DNA of 41,192 bases from Natrinema amylolyticum. Its GTDB lineage: Archaea; Halobacteriota; Halobacteria; Halobacteriales; Natrialbaceae. Made by a program: the position numbers and the translations under genes. The DNA is taken from positions 1 through 41,192 of the forward strand of contig NZ_JAIWPJ010000010.1 of NCBI RefSeq assembly GCF_020515625.1, in the 5' to 3' direction. The notes beneath the pieces were generated by a model. That model made no database searches. It was not told where the DNA came from and saw nothing but the letters and a program-made list of their open reading frames with translations. Shown piece by piece: positions 1-7,371 of the stretch; the first letter of the stretch is position 1; every line of letters begins with the position of its first letter.

Positions 1-696
1 GGTCGTGTTTAGTTTGTAGCATTGTGCCAGACGGCGAAGGCTTGGAGCCACGATTCAGCTGTTGACGGTTGTGCGTGACTGAAACAGTTTGAGAACGAAG
101 AAGTACGTCGTTTTATCTCACGGAAGATACGTTCAGCAGCGTTCCGATTTCCATGTTTTTCGTATCGAAATCGAAGCCCAGATCGACGGAGTGCAGTCTG
201 GAGATGTTTTGCTCCATCGACGAGAAACACGGCATCATCGATATCATGTTTCTCAGTGAGTTCCTGCAGGAACCGTTCTGTCAACGCGGTCGTAGTCGTT
301 GAATATAGCCTCATATGGAGAATTTTGTTCGTTTCCGGATCGACAGCAGTGTACAGCCAATACCGATGTTCGTTGAGTTGAATCACTGTCTCGTCGAGCG
401 CGACGTGATTCGGCTTCTCGTCATCCGCTAGCTGTAGATTGCACTTGTGGACCCAATCGTGGACTGCCTTGCGACTGCGTTCGACACCGAACTTCTCTAA
501 TTCTCGAACGGTATTCGAAAGCGAGAGACCAGCAAGATGGAGTCGAATACCGAGTTCCATTAGCTGGCGCGGTGTCCGCTCTCGCTCCACAAAACTCAAA
601 TCGATCCAGTCGCTACACCCACTGAGGCGGCGGATTTTTGGCATGGACACCACAAAATCGTGCCGCCTCACTTTTCACGCTTAACGAAACAGCGCC
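1..696 (-). mobile_element. IS6-family insertion sequence (ISH14-like)
   Basis: A short element carrying one transposase gene on the minus strand. Bases 1-14 and the reverse complement of 683-696 match at 10 of 14 positions, including the shared TGTTT and GTT blocks, and are read as imperfect terminal inverted repeats. Size and single-gene layout fit IS6-family elements of haloarchaea. The left flank is outside the window, so the expected 8-bp target duplication cannot be checked. It may have helped assemble the worn region that follows. Confidence 0.8.
9..644 (-). CDS. IS6-family DDE transposase
   Basis: A 211-residue DDE transposase that would move its element by replicative transposition. 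The N-terminal half has the helix-turn-helix region of the family (SLSNTVRELEKFGVERSRKAV). The catalytic core follows: the first Asp in HVALDETVI, the second in VFLVDGAKHL, and the Glu in NAAERIFREIKRR. The C-terminal LQAFAVWHNATN is the usual end of the haloarchaeal members. A longer reading from a GTG at 671 exists, but the ATG at 644 gives the typical MPKI.RL.G start and is preferred. No frameshift is seen, so it looks intact. Confidence 0.9.
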   Translation of the reverse strand: MPKIRRLSGCSDWIDLSFVERERTPRQLMELGIRLHLAGLSLSNTVRELEKFGVERSRKAVHDWVHKCNLQLADDEKPNHVALDETVIQLNEHRYWLYTAVDPETNKILHMRLYSTTTTALTERFLQELTEKHDIDDAVFLVDGAKHLQTALRRSGLRFRYEKHGNRNAAERIFREIKRRTSSFSNCFSHAQPSTAESWLQAFAVWHNATN

Positions 697-791
697 CTGA
701 GTAGTGTCATATGAAGTTTATTTTCCCTATGAACTCAATATACTGACCCCCAAATTAATTATCTCTCCAGTGGGTAGTTCTTCACGTAGGC

Positions 792-1316
792 ATGGCTGAT
801 CCAGAAAAGGTGGACGTAAACGATGCAGTCAGAGAGAAGTGGAAAGAAAATACATCCACGTTCGAGCGTGTTCGGACTGTGATCAAAACAACGTACGATG
901 GGATGACAGCCAGTGAAATCGCTGACAAAGCGCTGGTTGCAGAGGGGACTGCTCGGGGCCACCTGGAGGAACTCGCTGATAGTGGCTATGTAAAGAAGAC
1001 GTCGGACCCTAATAGAGGGGCAACACTCTATCAGCGATCGATGGAATCGTTGATCCTCGAGAATGCACATGATATTCTCGAGAATGCTGACACGGGTACC
1101 ATACTCAACAGGGTCAATGATATGCAGGCAGAGATCAATGAGTATCGCGATCGGACTGGAGTTGAGGAGCCTGAGGATATTGCGTGGGATAATGCCGACC
1201 TCGATCGAGAGGAACTCAGGTCGTGGCAGACGACGCGTCGAAACCTTGGGTTCGCGAAGGTGGCACTCGCACTAGATCAGGCGGAAGATGTCGTCAATAA
1301 GCGAACTGCGGTGTGA
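792..1316 (+). CDS. Winged-helix DNA-binding protein, putative antitoxin of a TumE-like pair
   Basis: A 174-residue protein with an N-terminal winged helix. Residues about 20-75 read as an ArsR/MarR-like fold (MTASEIADKALVAEGTARGHLEELADSGYVKK, then a short wing). The remainder is acidic and helical. I recall this as a haloarchaeal family catalogued as DUF7342. Its stop overlaps the start of the next gene (TGATG), so the two are translationally coupled. A small HTH protein followed by a coupled small protein with a TumE-like histidine motif is the layout of a toxin-antitoxin operon, with this gene as antitoxin and autorepressor. The DNA-binding fold is seen; the antitoxin role is inferred from context. 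Confidence 0.7.
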   Translation: MADPEKVDVNDAVREKWKENTSTFERVRTVIKTTYDGMTASEIADKALVAEGTARGHLEELADSGYVKKTSDPNRGATLYQRSMESLILENAHDILENADTGTILNRVNDMQAEINEYRDRTGVEEPEDIAWDNADLDREELRSWQTTRRNLGFAKVALALDQAEDVVNKRTAV

Positions 1317-1792
1317 TGGACGGTAAGAATTCGAAGACTGAATCTCATTCTCTCTGCGGTCCGACTGATCGAGACGCACTGATCGACTTTCGCGATATCG
1401 TGGAGGACGAAGAGCCGTTAGCTGATGCAGAGCTGGACGATTTCTTCAATCCGAACGAATTGCATATTTTCCTCTCCGACGGTGTTAGTAAGGCTAGAGA
1501 GGGGAGATTCGATGTTGAGTGGTCAACGCAGGGTGATTATAATATCCACTACACGGACGATCTCGGGAATGATCTTCGATGGGACGTCCACCCGCATGAT
1601 TACACCGATCCGGACGATGATCCCCACTTCCATCCCCCACCAGATGCGTCCAATGATGACGACGACGTCGAGGATTCGTGCATTACGGTCTCCACAGTCG
1701 AGCTCGTTGCTCGAGCGACTGTTCGACTGTGGAGAGATGTGTATCCGGATGGATCACTTGCAGATTCGAACGACCTGATCGATCCTCCCTGA
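1316..1792 (+). CDS. TumE-like (DUF6516-type) putative toxin component
   Basis: A 158-residue acidic protein. Residues about 75-115 contain YNIHYTDDLGNDLRWDVHPHD followed by a second His/Pro cluster (HFHPPPD). This resembles the core of TumE/DUF6516 toxin proteins, in which a Y.Y...D..G.L..RWD.A.HH segment is followed by a PH.KH segment. The C-terminal part (TVELVARATVRLWRDVY) is predicted helical. An upstream in-frame GTG at 1313 is possible, but the ATG at 1316 is preferred and overlaps the stop of the upstream gene by one base. The family link is from remembered motifs only. If wrong, it is an uncharacterised partner of the upstream winged-helix protein. Confidence 0.55.
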   Translation: MDGKNSKTESHSLCGPTDRDALIDFRDIVEDEEPLADAELDDFFNPNELHIFLSDGVSKAREGRFDVEWSTQGDYNIHYTDDLGNDLRWDVHPHDYTDPDDDPHFHPPPDASNDDDDVEDSCITVSTVELVARATVRLWRDVYPDGSLADSNDLIDPP

Positions 1793-1960
1793 TCCGTGCG
1801 AATGGTTCTCTGGTTTGTTGAGTATTGGTAGTTCGTTTTCTCGAGAGAGGAATCTATCTACTCTGAGATGCTTCTGGTTGTGGGATGATCGCTTCTGCAG
1901 GTATACAAGTCAGGATTCGGGCCGGATTTGGAGTATGAACATATCTGTTTATCCACTAAA

Positions 1961-1985
1961 TTGATATCCTCCTCCGCGTAAAGCG
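1961..1985 (-). repeat. Remnant right end of a TnpB (IS1341/IS605-type) element
   Basis: TTGATATCCTCCTCCGCG resembles the TTGACATCC(T/A)CC sequence found at other element ends in this window (2818, 16085, reverse complement at 16872-16883), with one substitution. In the tnpB direction (minus strand) it is the outermost right end. The element body should lie to the right, but an integrase fragment begins at once, so only the tip survives. Confidence 0.45.
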
Positions 1986-2198
1986 ACCAACAGCGGCAAG
2001 TTTTCAAAGTGTCCGTCGAACGTCAGCCCGCACGCGGTTCAGCGGGGGAGCATCACGCACTACCTGAACAGTGACGTGCCGGAGGCGGCCGTCGGAGATC
2101 GGGCGAGCGTGAGCCAGAAGGTGCTCGAGATGCACTACGATCAACGGACCGAGAAGGAGAAGATGGAGCAGCGGAGGGAGTATCTGAGGAACATCTGA
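1983..2198 (+). pseudogene. C-terminal remnant of a tyrosine recombinase/integrase
   Basis: Frame +3 reads about 71 residues to a TGA at 2196. It contains SPHAVQRGSITHYLNSDVPE and then VSQKVLEMHYDQRTEKEKMEQRR. These are the last catalytic-domain motifs of haloarchaeal integrases: HxxR (here HAVQR), then the segment with the nucleophilic Tyr (LEMHYDQRTE), then the charged C-terminal helix. There is no start codon and no N-terminal two thirds; the reading frame abuts a TnpB-element end. A plasmid- or provirus-type integrase was evidently truncated here. Not expected to be functional. Confidence 0.8.
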
Positions 2199-2234
2199 AT
2201 AAACAACCGACTCAGGCTCGCCACCTCGAAGAGA

Positions 2235-2348
2235 TCACCCAATATAGGCTAATCCAGAAAGGATCAGAACGAACCCGAGAACGGCCAGTATCACGAACAC
2301 GGGATCGTCCTCGTTGAACGGCTTCCAACTGTTCACCTGCTGATTCAT
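2235..2348 (-). CDS. 37-aa single-pass membrane protein
   Basis: This frame encodes 37 residues: a polar N-terminus (MNQQVNSWKPFNEDDP), then one hydrophobic segment (VFVILAVLGFVLILSGLAYIG) ending at the stop. Composition and topology (acidic outside, about 20 hydrophobic residues) are those of a real small membrane protein rather than a chance frame. I do not recognise a family. It lies between the integrase remnant and a long non-coding stretch, with no close partner on its strand, so no function can be inferred. Confidence 0.55.
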   Translation of the reverse strand: MNQQVNSWKPFNEDDPVFVILAVLGFVLILSGLAYIG

Positions 2349-2919
2349 TAAAGGATGAGTGCCTACGGGCCTAGACCCGTACTATTTCGAGGTATCCGGG
2401 TCGGAGCAGCAGAGCGACCATCCACTCCTGTAGGAGGCTAGTGACGTACGGGCCCGCGAACAGACTCTGTCTATCTGATATATCTAAGCGACTCAGAACA
2501 TATTTCACAATTTAGTAATTTGAGTAATATGTTCTAGATCTCTCCGAAATGGTTTCGACTGCGTTGATGGCAACCCGTCCGTTACACTCGGGACACGAAC
2601 TGGTTCTCGAGCCGGTTCGAGGTTCACGTTTCGCCGCAACGAACATACCTTAATACAAAAACACTTCGAGTATATAGGCCTGCAACAGAACTGTGTAAGA
2701 AACACGAGCGGCGCTGTATGCCCTTGATGCTCGCTCCTCCGGCGCTCGCTAAGGAAGGAGGTTTAGCGCCTTACTCCAGCTAAACGATTCTATGTCAAGC
2801 CCATACCAATAGGCTGATTGACATCCACTTCCGCCTAAAGGCGGAGGAATCCCGGCCGCAGTTGGGATAATAACCAAAACACTGGGCACAGCGTGATCTC
2901 CCAGAATCGAGACGCTCTC
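2349..2919. other. Non-coding stretch with transposon debris
   Basis: No convincing gene. A 66-codon minus-strand frame at 2505-2705 lacks family features and is probably chance. From about 2728 there are GC-rich inverted repeats (GGCGCTCGCTAAG near GGTTTAGCGCC), and at 2818 a TnpB-element end. The stretch reads as eroded insertion-sequence DNA upstream of the integrase remnant and downstream of the PAC2 gene, which is read leftward. Confidence 0.4.
2818..2853 (-). repeat. Right-end remnant of a TnpB-type element
   Basis: TTGACATCCACTTCCGCC is followed by a perfect hairpin, CCGCC-TAAA-GGCGG (2831-2844), and GGAATCCC. This is the same plan as the ends at 16085 and 29086: GACATCC, a small GC hairpin with a 4-base loop, then an AAT/TCC block. 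It is read as the terminus of an IS200/IS605/IS1341-type element oriented on the minus strand. No tnpB coding remains beside it. Confidence 0.5.
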
Positions 2920-3669
2920 CTACCGGAACATCCCTCGGACAGGTTCTTCCTGCTGGCCCTGCGCCTGCTGTAACTGCTGTACAACCTGCTGTTTCTGGCG
3001 CTGGATCTCCTCAGCTTTCTCCTGGAGTTCACTGGTGTCGATCTCGAACTCGACGAGCGGTTCGAGTGCGTTCTCGATCACGGACCGAGCCGCGGCCGGA
3101 TCCGGGAGCCGTGGGTCTGCCCGGACGAGCAGTAAGGCTGCTGGAACATCCGCCTGGTAGCACGCATTGATGAGTGCGCCGGTCACGCCACTGACAGCGC
3201 CGTTCTCCTCTGCGAGTGCGATGTCCGCCTCTTCGAGTTCTATCTTTAGTTCCTCGGTCGTTGCCACACCGACGACGTCTCCCTGCTGTTCCTCAGACTG
3301 GGCCGGTGCACCAGCGAGGAAGATCGCTCGGCTGAAGTCCTCTACTAGGTCCTCCAGTACGCACTGGCTGAGGCCCGAGAACGCGTCCTCAGGTATCGGA
3401 ACATCGCTCTGCAGCGTCATGATATCAGGGTCTGAACCGCCATAGACGCGTACCGTATCCTGAACCAGACCATCGGTAAACGATGCAACGGGCGGCAATG
3501 TCTCAGACCGGATCGCCCCATACTGCTCGAGACCAAGCTGGTCGGTGATCTGATCGACAGCAATCGAGGCCACCAATCCGTGGCCCGGTAGCCCCTCGAT
3601 CAGCGTCGGTGCCGCTGCATCGAGGTCGGCCGACCGGTGAAACGTCACGTCAGGCGTCTCTGGAGTCAT
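2920..3669 (-). CDS. PAC2-family protein (proteasome assembly chaperone-like)
   Basis: A 249-residue protein of the archaeal PAC2 family, related to eukaryotic proteasome assembly chaperones PAC1/2. The N-terminal core shows the family signature: TLIEGLPGHGLVASIAVDQITDQLG, then the strand-turn YGAIRSETLPPVASF. The middle has AIFLAGAPAQ and NGAVSGVTGALINACYQADVPAALLLV. The last 50 residues (LQEKAEEIQRQKQQVVQQLQQAQGQQ) form a Gln-rich coiled coil. Archaeal members are thought to be soluble and oligomeric, but their client is not established. The ATG at 3669 is the only reasonable start. It sits alone inside a decayed region, and its length is normal, so it is probably functional cargo or an original chromosomal neighbour. 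Confidence 0.85.
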   Translation of the reverse strand: MTPETPDVTFHRSADLDAAAPTLIEGLPGHGLVASIAVDQITDQLGLEQYGAIRSETLPPVASFTDGLVQDTVRVYGGSDPDIMTLQSDVPIPEDAFSGLSQCVLEDLVEDFSRAIFLAGAPAQSEEQQGDVVGVATTEELKIELEEADIALAEENGAVSGVTGALINACYQADVPAALLLVRADPRLPDPAAARSVIENALEPLVEFEIDTSELQEKAEEIQRQKQQVVQQLQQAQGQQEEPVRGMFR

Positions 3670-3990
3670 GCCTGGCGACCTACACCGACCAACCAGATAT
3701 GCATGCGGGGGTGTGGTCGGCAGTCCATCGGCCCGCTATCGCTGGGCGCGATCGATCATGCGGCCATACGGTTCGTGAACGGCACAGCCGTGCCCCGGAG
3801 ATGAGTACCGACCTCGCGATGACGAGACTAGCCGTCTCCGGATAATCTCGGTGCCCGATATTCGATGGAAGACCATCGCGTAGACCAGCACCGCGATCCG
3901 GACTGGACCGAACCAGTCTGCAAACAGCGAGCAATGATAGTAGCAGTGTCAGAGGGAGTACTAACTGCTCGCACCGCGTACCGGCGGTCG

Positions 3991-4506
3991 ATGGTCAACG
4001 CCTTCTGGCTCGACCGCGACCTCGAGCGGACCGCGGCGTGGCTCGTCGACCGGCACGTCACCAGTAGCGTCTTCGAGTGTTCGATGGTGCTGACGACGGC
4101 GGTCCAGTTGAACGGCTACCCGGAGTCCGACTCGCTCTATTTCACTCATCCCGATAACGCGCTGACGCGCTGGGCGGCGCGGTCGCTCGCCAATTGGCAG
4201 TATCTGCGTGACTACACCGACCGTGCCTACGACGAGTGGCGCTATCGGTGGGATCACGAATCGACGGATCGCCACGGCTCGTGGGCGACCGTTCGATTGC
4301 TCGAGGAGGAACGCGTTCGCGGTCTTGAGTGGCCCACTGAGGGCCGCGATGCTCCGCCGCAACTGACTGGAGAGTGGACGGCCGACGACTACGTCGACGC
4401 CTATCGGTACTACTACGCCAACGAGAAGCGGCACCTGTTCGGCTGGTCGAAGGACCGATCGATGCCGCCGTGGATTCCCGAGTACACGGTCGATGACGCA
4501 AGGTGA
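3991..4506 (+). CDS. Homologue of a conserved phage/provirus protein of unknown function
   Basis: A 171-residue protein. It begins MVNAFWLDRDLERTAAWLVDRHVTSSVFECSMVLTTA, has FTHPDNALTRWAARSLANWQYLRDYTDRAYDEWRYRW in the middle, and YVDAYRYYYANEKRHLFGW near the end. This order (VN.F.LD, then D.HV...E..Q.L.TA, then HP...W...S..NY..L, then AYR.YY...KRH...W) is one I recall from conserved proteins of tailed phages, sometimes annotated as pyrimidine-dimer-glycosylase-like. I am not certain of that label. The frame is open upstream to 3865, but MVNAF is the natural start. It overlaps the following pseudogene region and supports a provirus origin for the locus. Confidence 0.6.
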   Translation: MVNAFWLDRDLERTAAWLVDRHVTSSVFECSMVLTTAVQLNGYPESDSLYFTHPDNALTRWAARSLANWQYLRDYTDRAYDEWRYRWDHESTDRHGSWATVRLLEEERVRGLEWPTEGRDAPPQLTGEWTADDYVDAYRYYYANEKRHLFGWSKDRSMPPWIPEYTVDDAR

Positions 4507-4541
4507 CGTTCTTTCACTCCCCGCATGCTACCGTCGACGAC

Positions 4542-4860
4542 ATGGTCCGAACCGGGATCCAGTCGTGTACACACTGCGGGAGCTAGAAGGCGGACTTCCG
4601 GCGCTGCTCCGGTGCATCGGCGAGACCGACTTCGACGGGGCCGAGTTCGCAGGATTCGGGGAGACGTCACCGGACGAAGCGGCGACCGTCCTCGAGACGA
4701 TCGGCCTCGAAGCCGCCGGCGTTCACGTCGAAATCGACGCGGGCTGGGCGAACGCGGCGGGGTACGATCCGATCGCGCTGCTCGAGTGACTCGAGAGACG
4801 TGTCCCGCTGGTCTATATCAAGATGTCGACGATGGCCAGCCCGTCGAACTCGGCGATACC
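4542..4860 (+). pseudogene. Decayed sugar-phosphate isomerase/epimerase (xylose-isomerase-like TIM barrel)
   Basis: Pieces of one gene lie in different frames. ATG at 4542 gives MVRTGIQS, then a frameshift leads into YTLRELEGGLPALLRCIGETDFDGAEFAGFGETSPDEAATVLETIGLEAAGVHV. That is the N-terminal third of the haloarchaeal family. It joins directly to DAGWANAAGYDPIALLE, which belongs near the C-terminus, so roughly the middle 120 residues are deleted. After a TGA at about 4787, the motif continues as RRVPLVYIK and, in another frame, DVDDGQPVELGD. At least two frameshifts, one large deletion and a lost tail make this a clear pseudogene. Confidence 0.75.
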
Positions 4861-4917
4861 GTCGGCCGTGGGCGAACAGTCGGGCGACGGACACTCGTAG
4901 GTTTTCGTGTCGGTCAT
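4813..4917 (-). CDS. 34-aa ORF coupled to the upstream 145-aa gene
   Basis: Starts one base after the TAG of the gene at 4919-5356 and reads MTDTKTYECPSPDCSPTADGIAEFDGLAIVDILI. The CPSPDC pair looks like half of a zinc-binding site. The last nine residues are antisense to the tail of the isomerase pseudogene, so the C-terminus was probably created by a recombination joint and the protein may be truncated. The tight spacing supports expression with its upstream neighbour. No family recognised. Confidence 0.4.
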   Translation of the reverse strand: MTDTKTYECPSPDCSPTADGIAEFDGLAIVDILI

Positions 4918-4918
4918 G

Positions 4919-5356
4919 CTATCGCCCTCGAACGGGTGCCTTGTTCGTCCGTCGGCTCTGTTTGAACTCCCGAATTCGTTTCCTGAATTGCGCTGTCCAT
5001 CCACGATATTCACCGTCGACCGACACGCTCTCGAGATCCTGGCCGTTTCGAGTTTCGATCATGAGCTGATCGGCGTTCGCGAGTGCGTCCGCCGAGAGCC
5101 AGGCCTCGCTTTTGGACTCCCCGTCGACGATAGCCTGTGTTGCCATGTCCCGATCGTAGTACTCGAGGTCGTCGTTGTCACGCGGGAGCACGTCGATGAG
5201 CGAGACCTCGCGCGGGAGTTGAAGCACCGCAACTTTGTCGTCCCCCGTTGGGGCCGGCAGCGTCACGGTCTGTGGAACGACCACCGGTGGCTCGCCGTCG
5301 GTTTGGATCACTGTGGCGTTGCCGAGTAGCTCAAATTCGATTATATCGTTACTCAT
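4919..5356 (-). CDS. Uncharacterised 145-aa protein, probable provirus gene
   Basis: MSNDIIEFELLGNATVIQTDGEPPVVVPQTVTLPAPTGDDKVAVLQLPREVSLIDVL opens a protein with a predicted beta-rich N-terminal half. This is followed by YYDRDMATQAIVDGESKSEAWLSADALANADQLMIETRNG and a basic C-terminus (QFRKRIREFKQSRRTNKAPVRGR). I recognise no family. Codon use is haloarchaeal and the frame is clean. The basic tail could bind nucleic acid or an acidic partner. It lies between the isomerase pseudogene and an integrase remnant and is coupled to a 34-codon frame, so it is best taken as a relic of the integrated element. Confidence 0.55.
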   Translation of the reverse strand: MSNDIIEFELLGNATVIQTDGEPPVVVPQTVTLPAPTGDDKVAVLQLPREVSLIDVLPRDNDDLEYYDRDMATQAIVDGESKSEAWLSADALANADQLMIETRNGQDLESVSVDGEYRGWTAQFRKRIREFKQSRRTNKAPVRGR

Positions 5357-5401
5357 TCGTTCACACCTTGGTCATCACGCGGTATAGGTGCCCGCTCTCC
5401 A

Positions 5402-5728
5402 TTGCCCGTTCAACTCCGCGGGCACCGCCGAACTCGAGTATTGATCGGACGCGGCAACGTCAACCTTGAGAACGGCGTGATAACTGGTCTCGAAAAGAGC
5501 CAACAGAAAGAGGAGCCGGCACTTCCTGAACAGGCAATCGAACCACTCCGACGGCTCGAGATACTACTCGATCTACCCGCCGACGGCTGGCCAGTCTTTC
5601 CGTCCCGGTACCCGCCGTCGCTGTACGCGGCGATCGACAACGCCCGACTCCTGATGAAACGGTTCCGAGGCTACACGGCGGAAGACTTGATCTCTCCTGT
5701 TAATGATGTCGTTGAGCAGAGAGTTTAG
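5402..5728 (+). pseudogene. Internal fragment of a second tyrosine recombinase
   Basis: The frame reads 108 codons. EPALPEQAIEPLRRLEILLDLPADGWPVFPSRYPPSLYAAI resembles the central part of another haloarchaeal integrase class, in which a segment like RLE.LL..P.D.WPVFPT.H.PTLY precedes the catalytic HxxR region. The later NARLLMKRFRGYTAEDLISPV resembles GGR..MKR segments of the same family. Neither the catalytic Arg/His/Tyr set nor a normal start is present, so it is read as a remnant. Its 3' end overlaps the MBL-fold gene by four bases, convergently. The family call is moderate. Confidence 0.5.
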
Positions 5729-7371
5729 TCGTCACTGGGTTCCGTTTTGATAGTTACGTCGACTACGTCACCAGCTTCGACATCAGCGGTCTCTAGGAGT
5801 TGCAAGACCTGCTTGTCCGCACCATCGCTCAACACACGGGCTGAAACCGTTTCCTCGGATCGTTCGAGTGTCGTTTCAATCGCCTCGAGACGGGCGAGAA
5901 CGTCTTCTTCGAACGATCGATCGGTCTGTCGGTCGTCCTCATTACTTTCAGCTACTTTCGAACCGTCGTTCTCAGGATCGGTACCGGCATACGGGTCCTC
6001 GATAGCCCGTGAAAACGTCTCTTCGAGGGCATCGAGATCGACACCTTCCGCCTCGAGATCGATCGATCTATGTCGACAGCGAGGCAGCGAGGCGTCGATC
6101 TCGAGTGGTTGCTCTTGGATCGCTTCCCACTGTCGGCTTTGAATTCGACTTGCAGTCGAGTCGGTGATCCAGTCGGGGACCTGCCACTCGCCGTTCTCGT
6201 AGAGACAATGGATCCCTGTATCGTTCGTTCCCCACGTAAAACAGCGATCGAAGCGCCGCTGAAATTCCTTGAGCGTGCGTCCGCTCGCGTGCTTGATGAC
6301 GACCTCTTTCGGAGCGATATCGCGAACAATGTCGGTGATCGTCTCGCTACTGGGATGATTTGACAGTGGAAACACCTGTGTGGTACAGCGCGTGTCTGCT
6401 GGGTCGACCTCGTCTCCCGTCGTCAGTTGAACGAACGCAGCAGCAGGATCGTCATCGATCGCTTGCCGGAGTCGCTGTGTACTGCCGGTCGTCGGCATTT
6501 CCGGTCCTGCAATCGTGATCCCGCCATCTGCCAGTACCTCGCTCGTCCGGTCGAAGACCGCTGTCGGTTCGACCCCGGACACATCGTACTCGAGGCTGTC
6601 GTAGAGTTTCGCAGCCTGACCGACGAGCGTGATCGGAACCTCGCGCTCGAGCACTTCTATACAGTGACCCAGCAGTGTCGCGTAGTGAACGCCAGTCAAC
6701 GAACTCGCTGCGACGACCACTCGTGAGCCAGCATACGCGTGCTCGAGGGTCAGTTGAAGTGACTCATTCAGCGACGTCGTGTAGGAATCGTTACTCGCGA
6801 CGTTTAGCAACAGACAGTCGATATCGAACGGGTACGATGTTGCCAGACCCGGAAATCCCGCACACGGTCGCGTCGTGAAGTCTCCCGAGATGAGAACGTG
6901 TTGCTCGCCGTCTAGGGGGTCGTCAGTCGCAGTCTCATCGCGAAACCGGACTAGGAACCCAGCCCCGCCAGGCGTGTGGCCAGCGGCGATCGGCCGGACC
7001 TCGAGTCCGTTGAGGATCGACGTCCATTCGTCGATCGGTTCGAGGGCGTCGAGAGCGGCGGAGACATCCCCGAGGTCGTTATCCTTTGTGGCCTCCGGCA
7101 GAGCCTGCTCGAGGATAGCGGCAGTTGTGTCTGCGGTATAGACTGGTGCACTGTGTCGGACGTTCGTTGCGAGCGTGCGATAGTGATCGATATGCGGGTG
7201 TGTGAGTAAGATTGCGTTCAGATACTCATCGTCTGCAAGCAGCGTGTCGAGATTGACGCCATCTCCTGCGTCGACGAGAATACAGGCACGCGTGCCATCC
7301 GCAGCTGTAAACCGCAGTAGCGTCGATTCATTGCCGCTGTTAATATTTGTATGTTGATAGGATACACGCAT
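5725..7371 (-). CDS. MBL-fold metallohydrolase with acidic C-terminal extension
   Basis: A 548-residue protein. Residues about 1-200 are a metallo-beta-lactamase fold: LVDAGDGVN, the metal-binding THPHIDHY (HxHxDH), then PIAAGHTPGG and VLISGDFTTRP with the bridging Asp. Residues about 200-380 look like a beta-CASP-type or related middle domain (RVVVAASSLTGVHYATLLG, VFPLSNHPSSE, VVIKHASG), as in nucleases acting on RNA or DNA. The C-terminal part is an acidic linker followed by a short helix (FEEDVLARLEAIETTLERSEE) and a beta segment. Nuclease activity is an inference; the metal site is seen. It is convergent with an integrase remnant and has no close same-strand partner, which suits an accessory or plasmid-derived gene. 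Confidence 0.75.
   Translation of the reverse strand: MRVSYQHTNINSGNESTLLRFTAADGTRACILVDAGDGVNLDTLLADDEYLNAILLTHPHIDHYRTLATNVRHSAPVYTADTTAAILEQALPEATKDNDLGDVSAALDALEPIDEWTSILNGLEVRPIAAGHTPGGAGFLVRFRDETATDDPLDGEQHVLISGDFTTRPCAGFPGLATSYPFDIDCLLLNVASNDSYTTSLNESLQLTLEHAYAGSRVVVAASSLTGVHYATLLGHCIEVLEREVPITLVGQAAKLYDSLEYDVSGVEPTAVFDRTSEVLADGGITIAGPEMPTTGSTQRLRQAIDDDPAAAFVQLTTGDEVDPADTRCTTQVFPLSNHPSSETITDIVRDIAPKEVVIKHASGRTLKEFQRRFDRCFTWGTNDTGIHCLYENGEWQVPDWITDSTASRIQSRQWEAIQEQPLEIDASLPRCRHRSIDLEAEGVDLDALEETFSRAIEDPYAGTDPENDGSKVAESNEDDRQTDRSFEEDVLARLEAIETTLERSEETVSARVLSDGADKQVLQLLETADVEAGDVVDVTIKTEPSDD

Noticed and set aside
1-1792. Composite transposon carrying the TumE-like pair
   Set aside because: Only one IS6 copy is visible; no second copy follows within the window.
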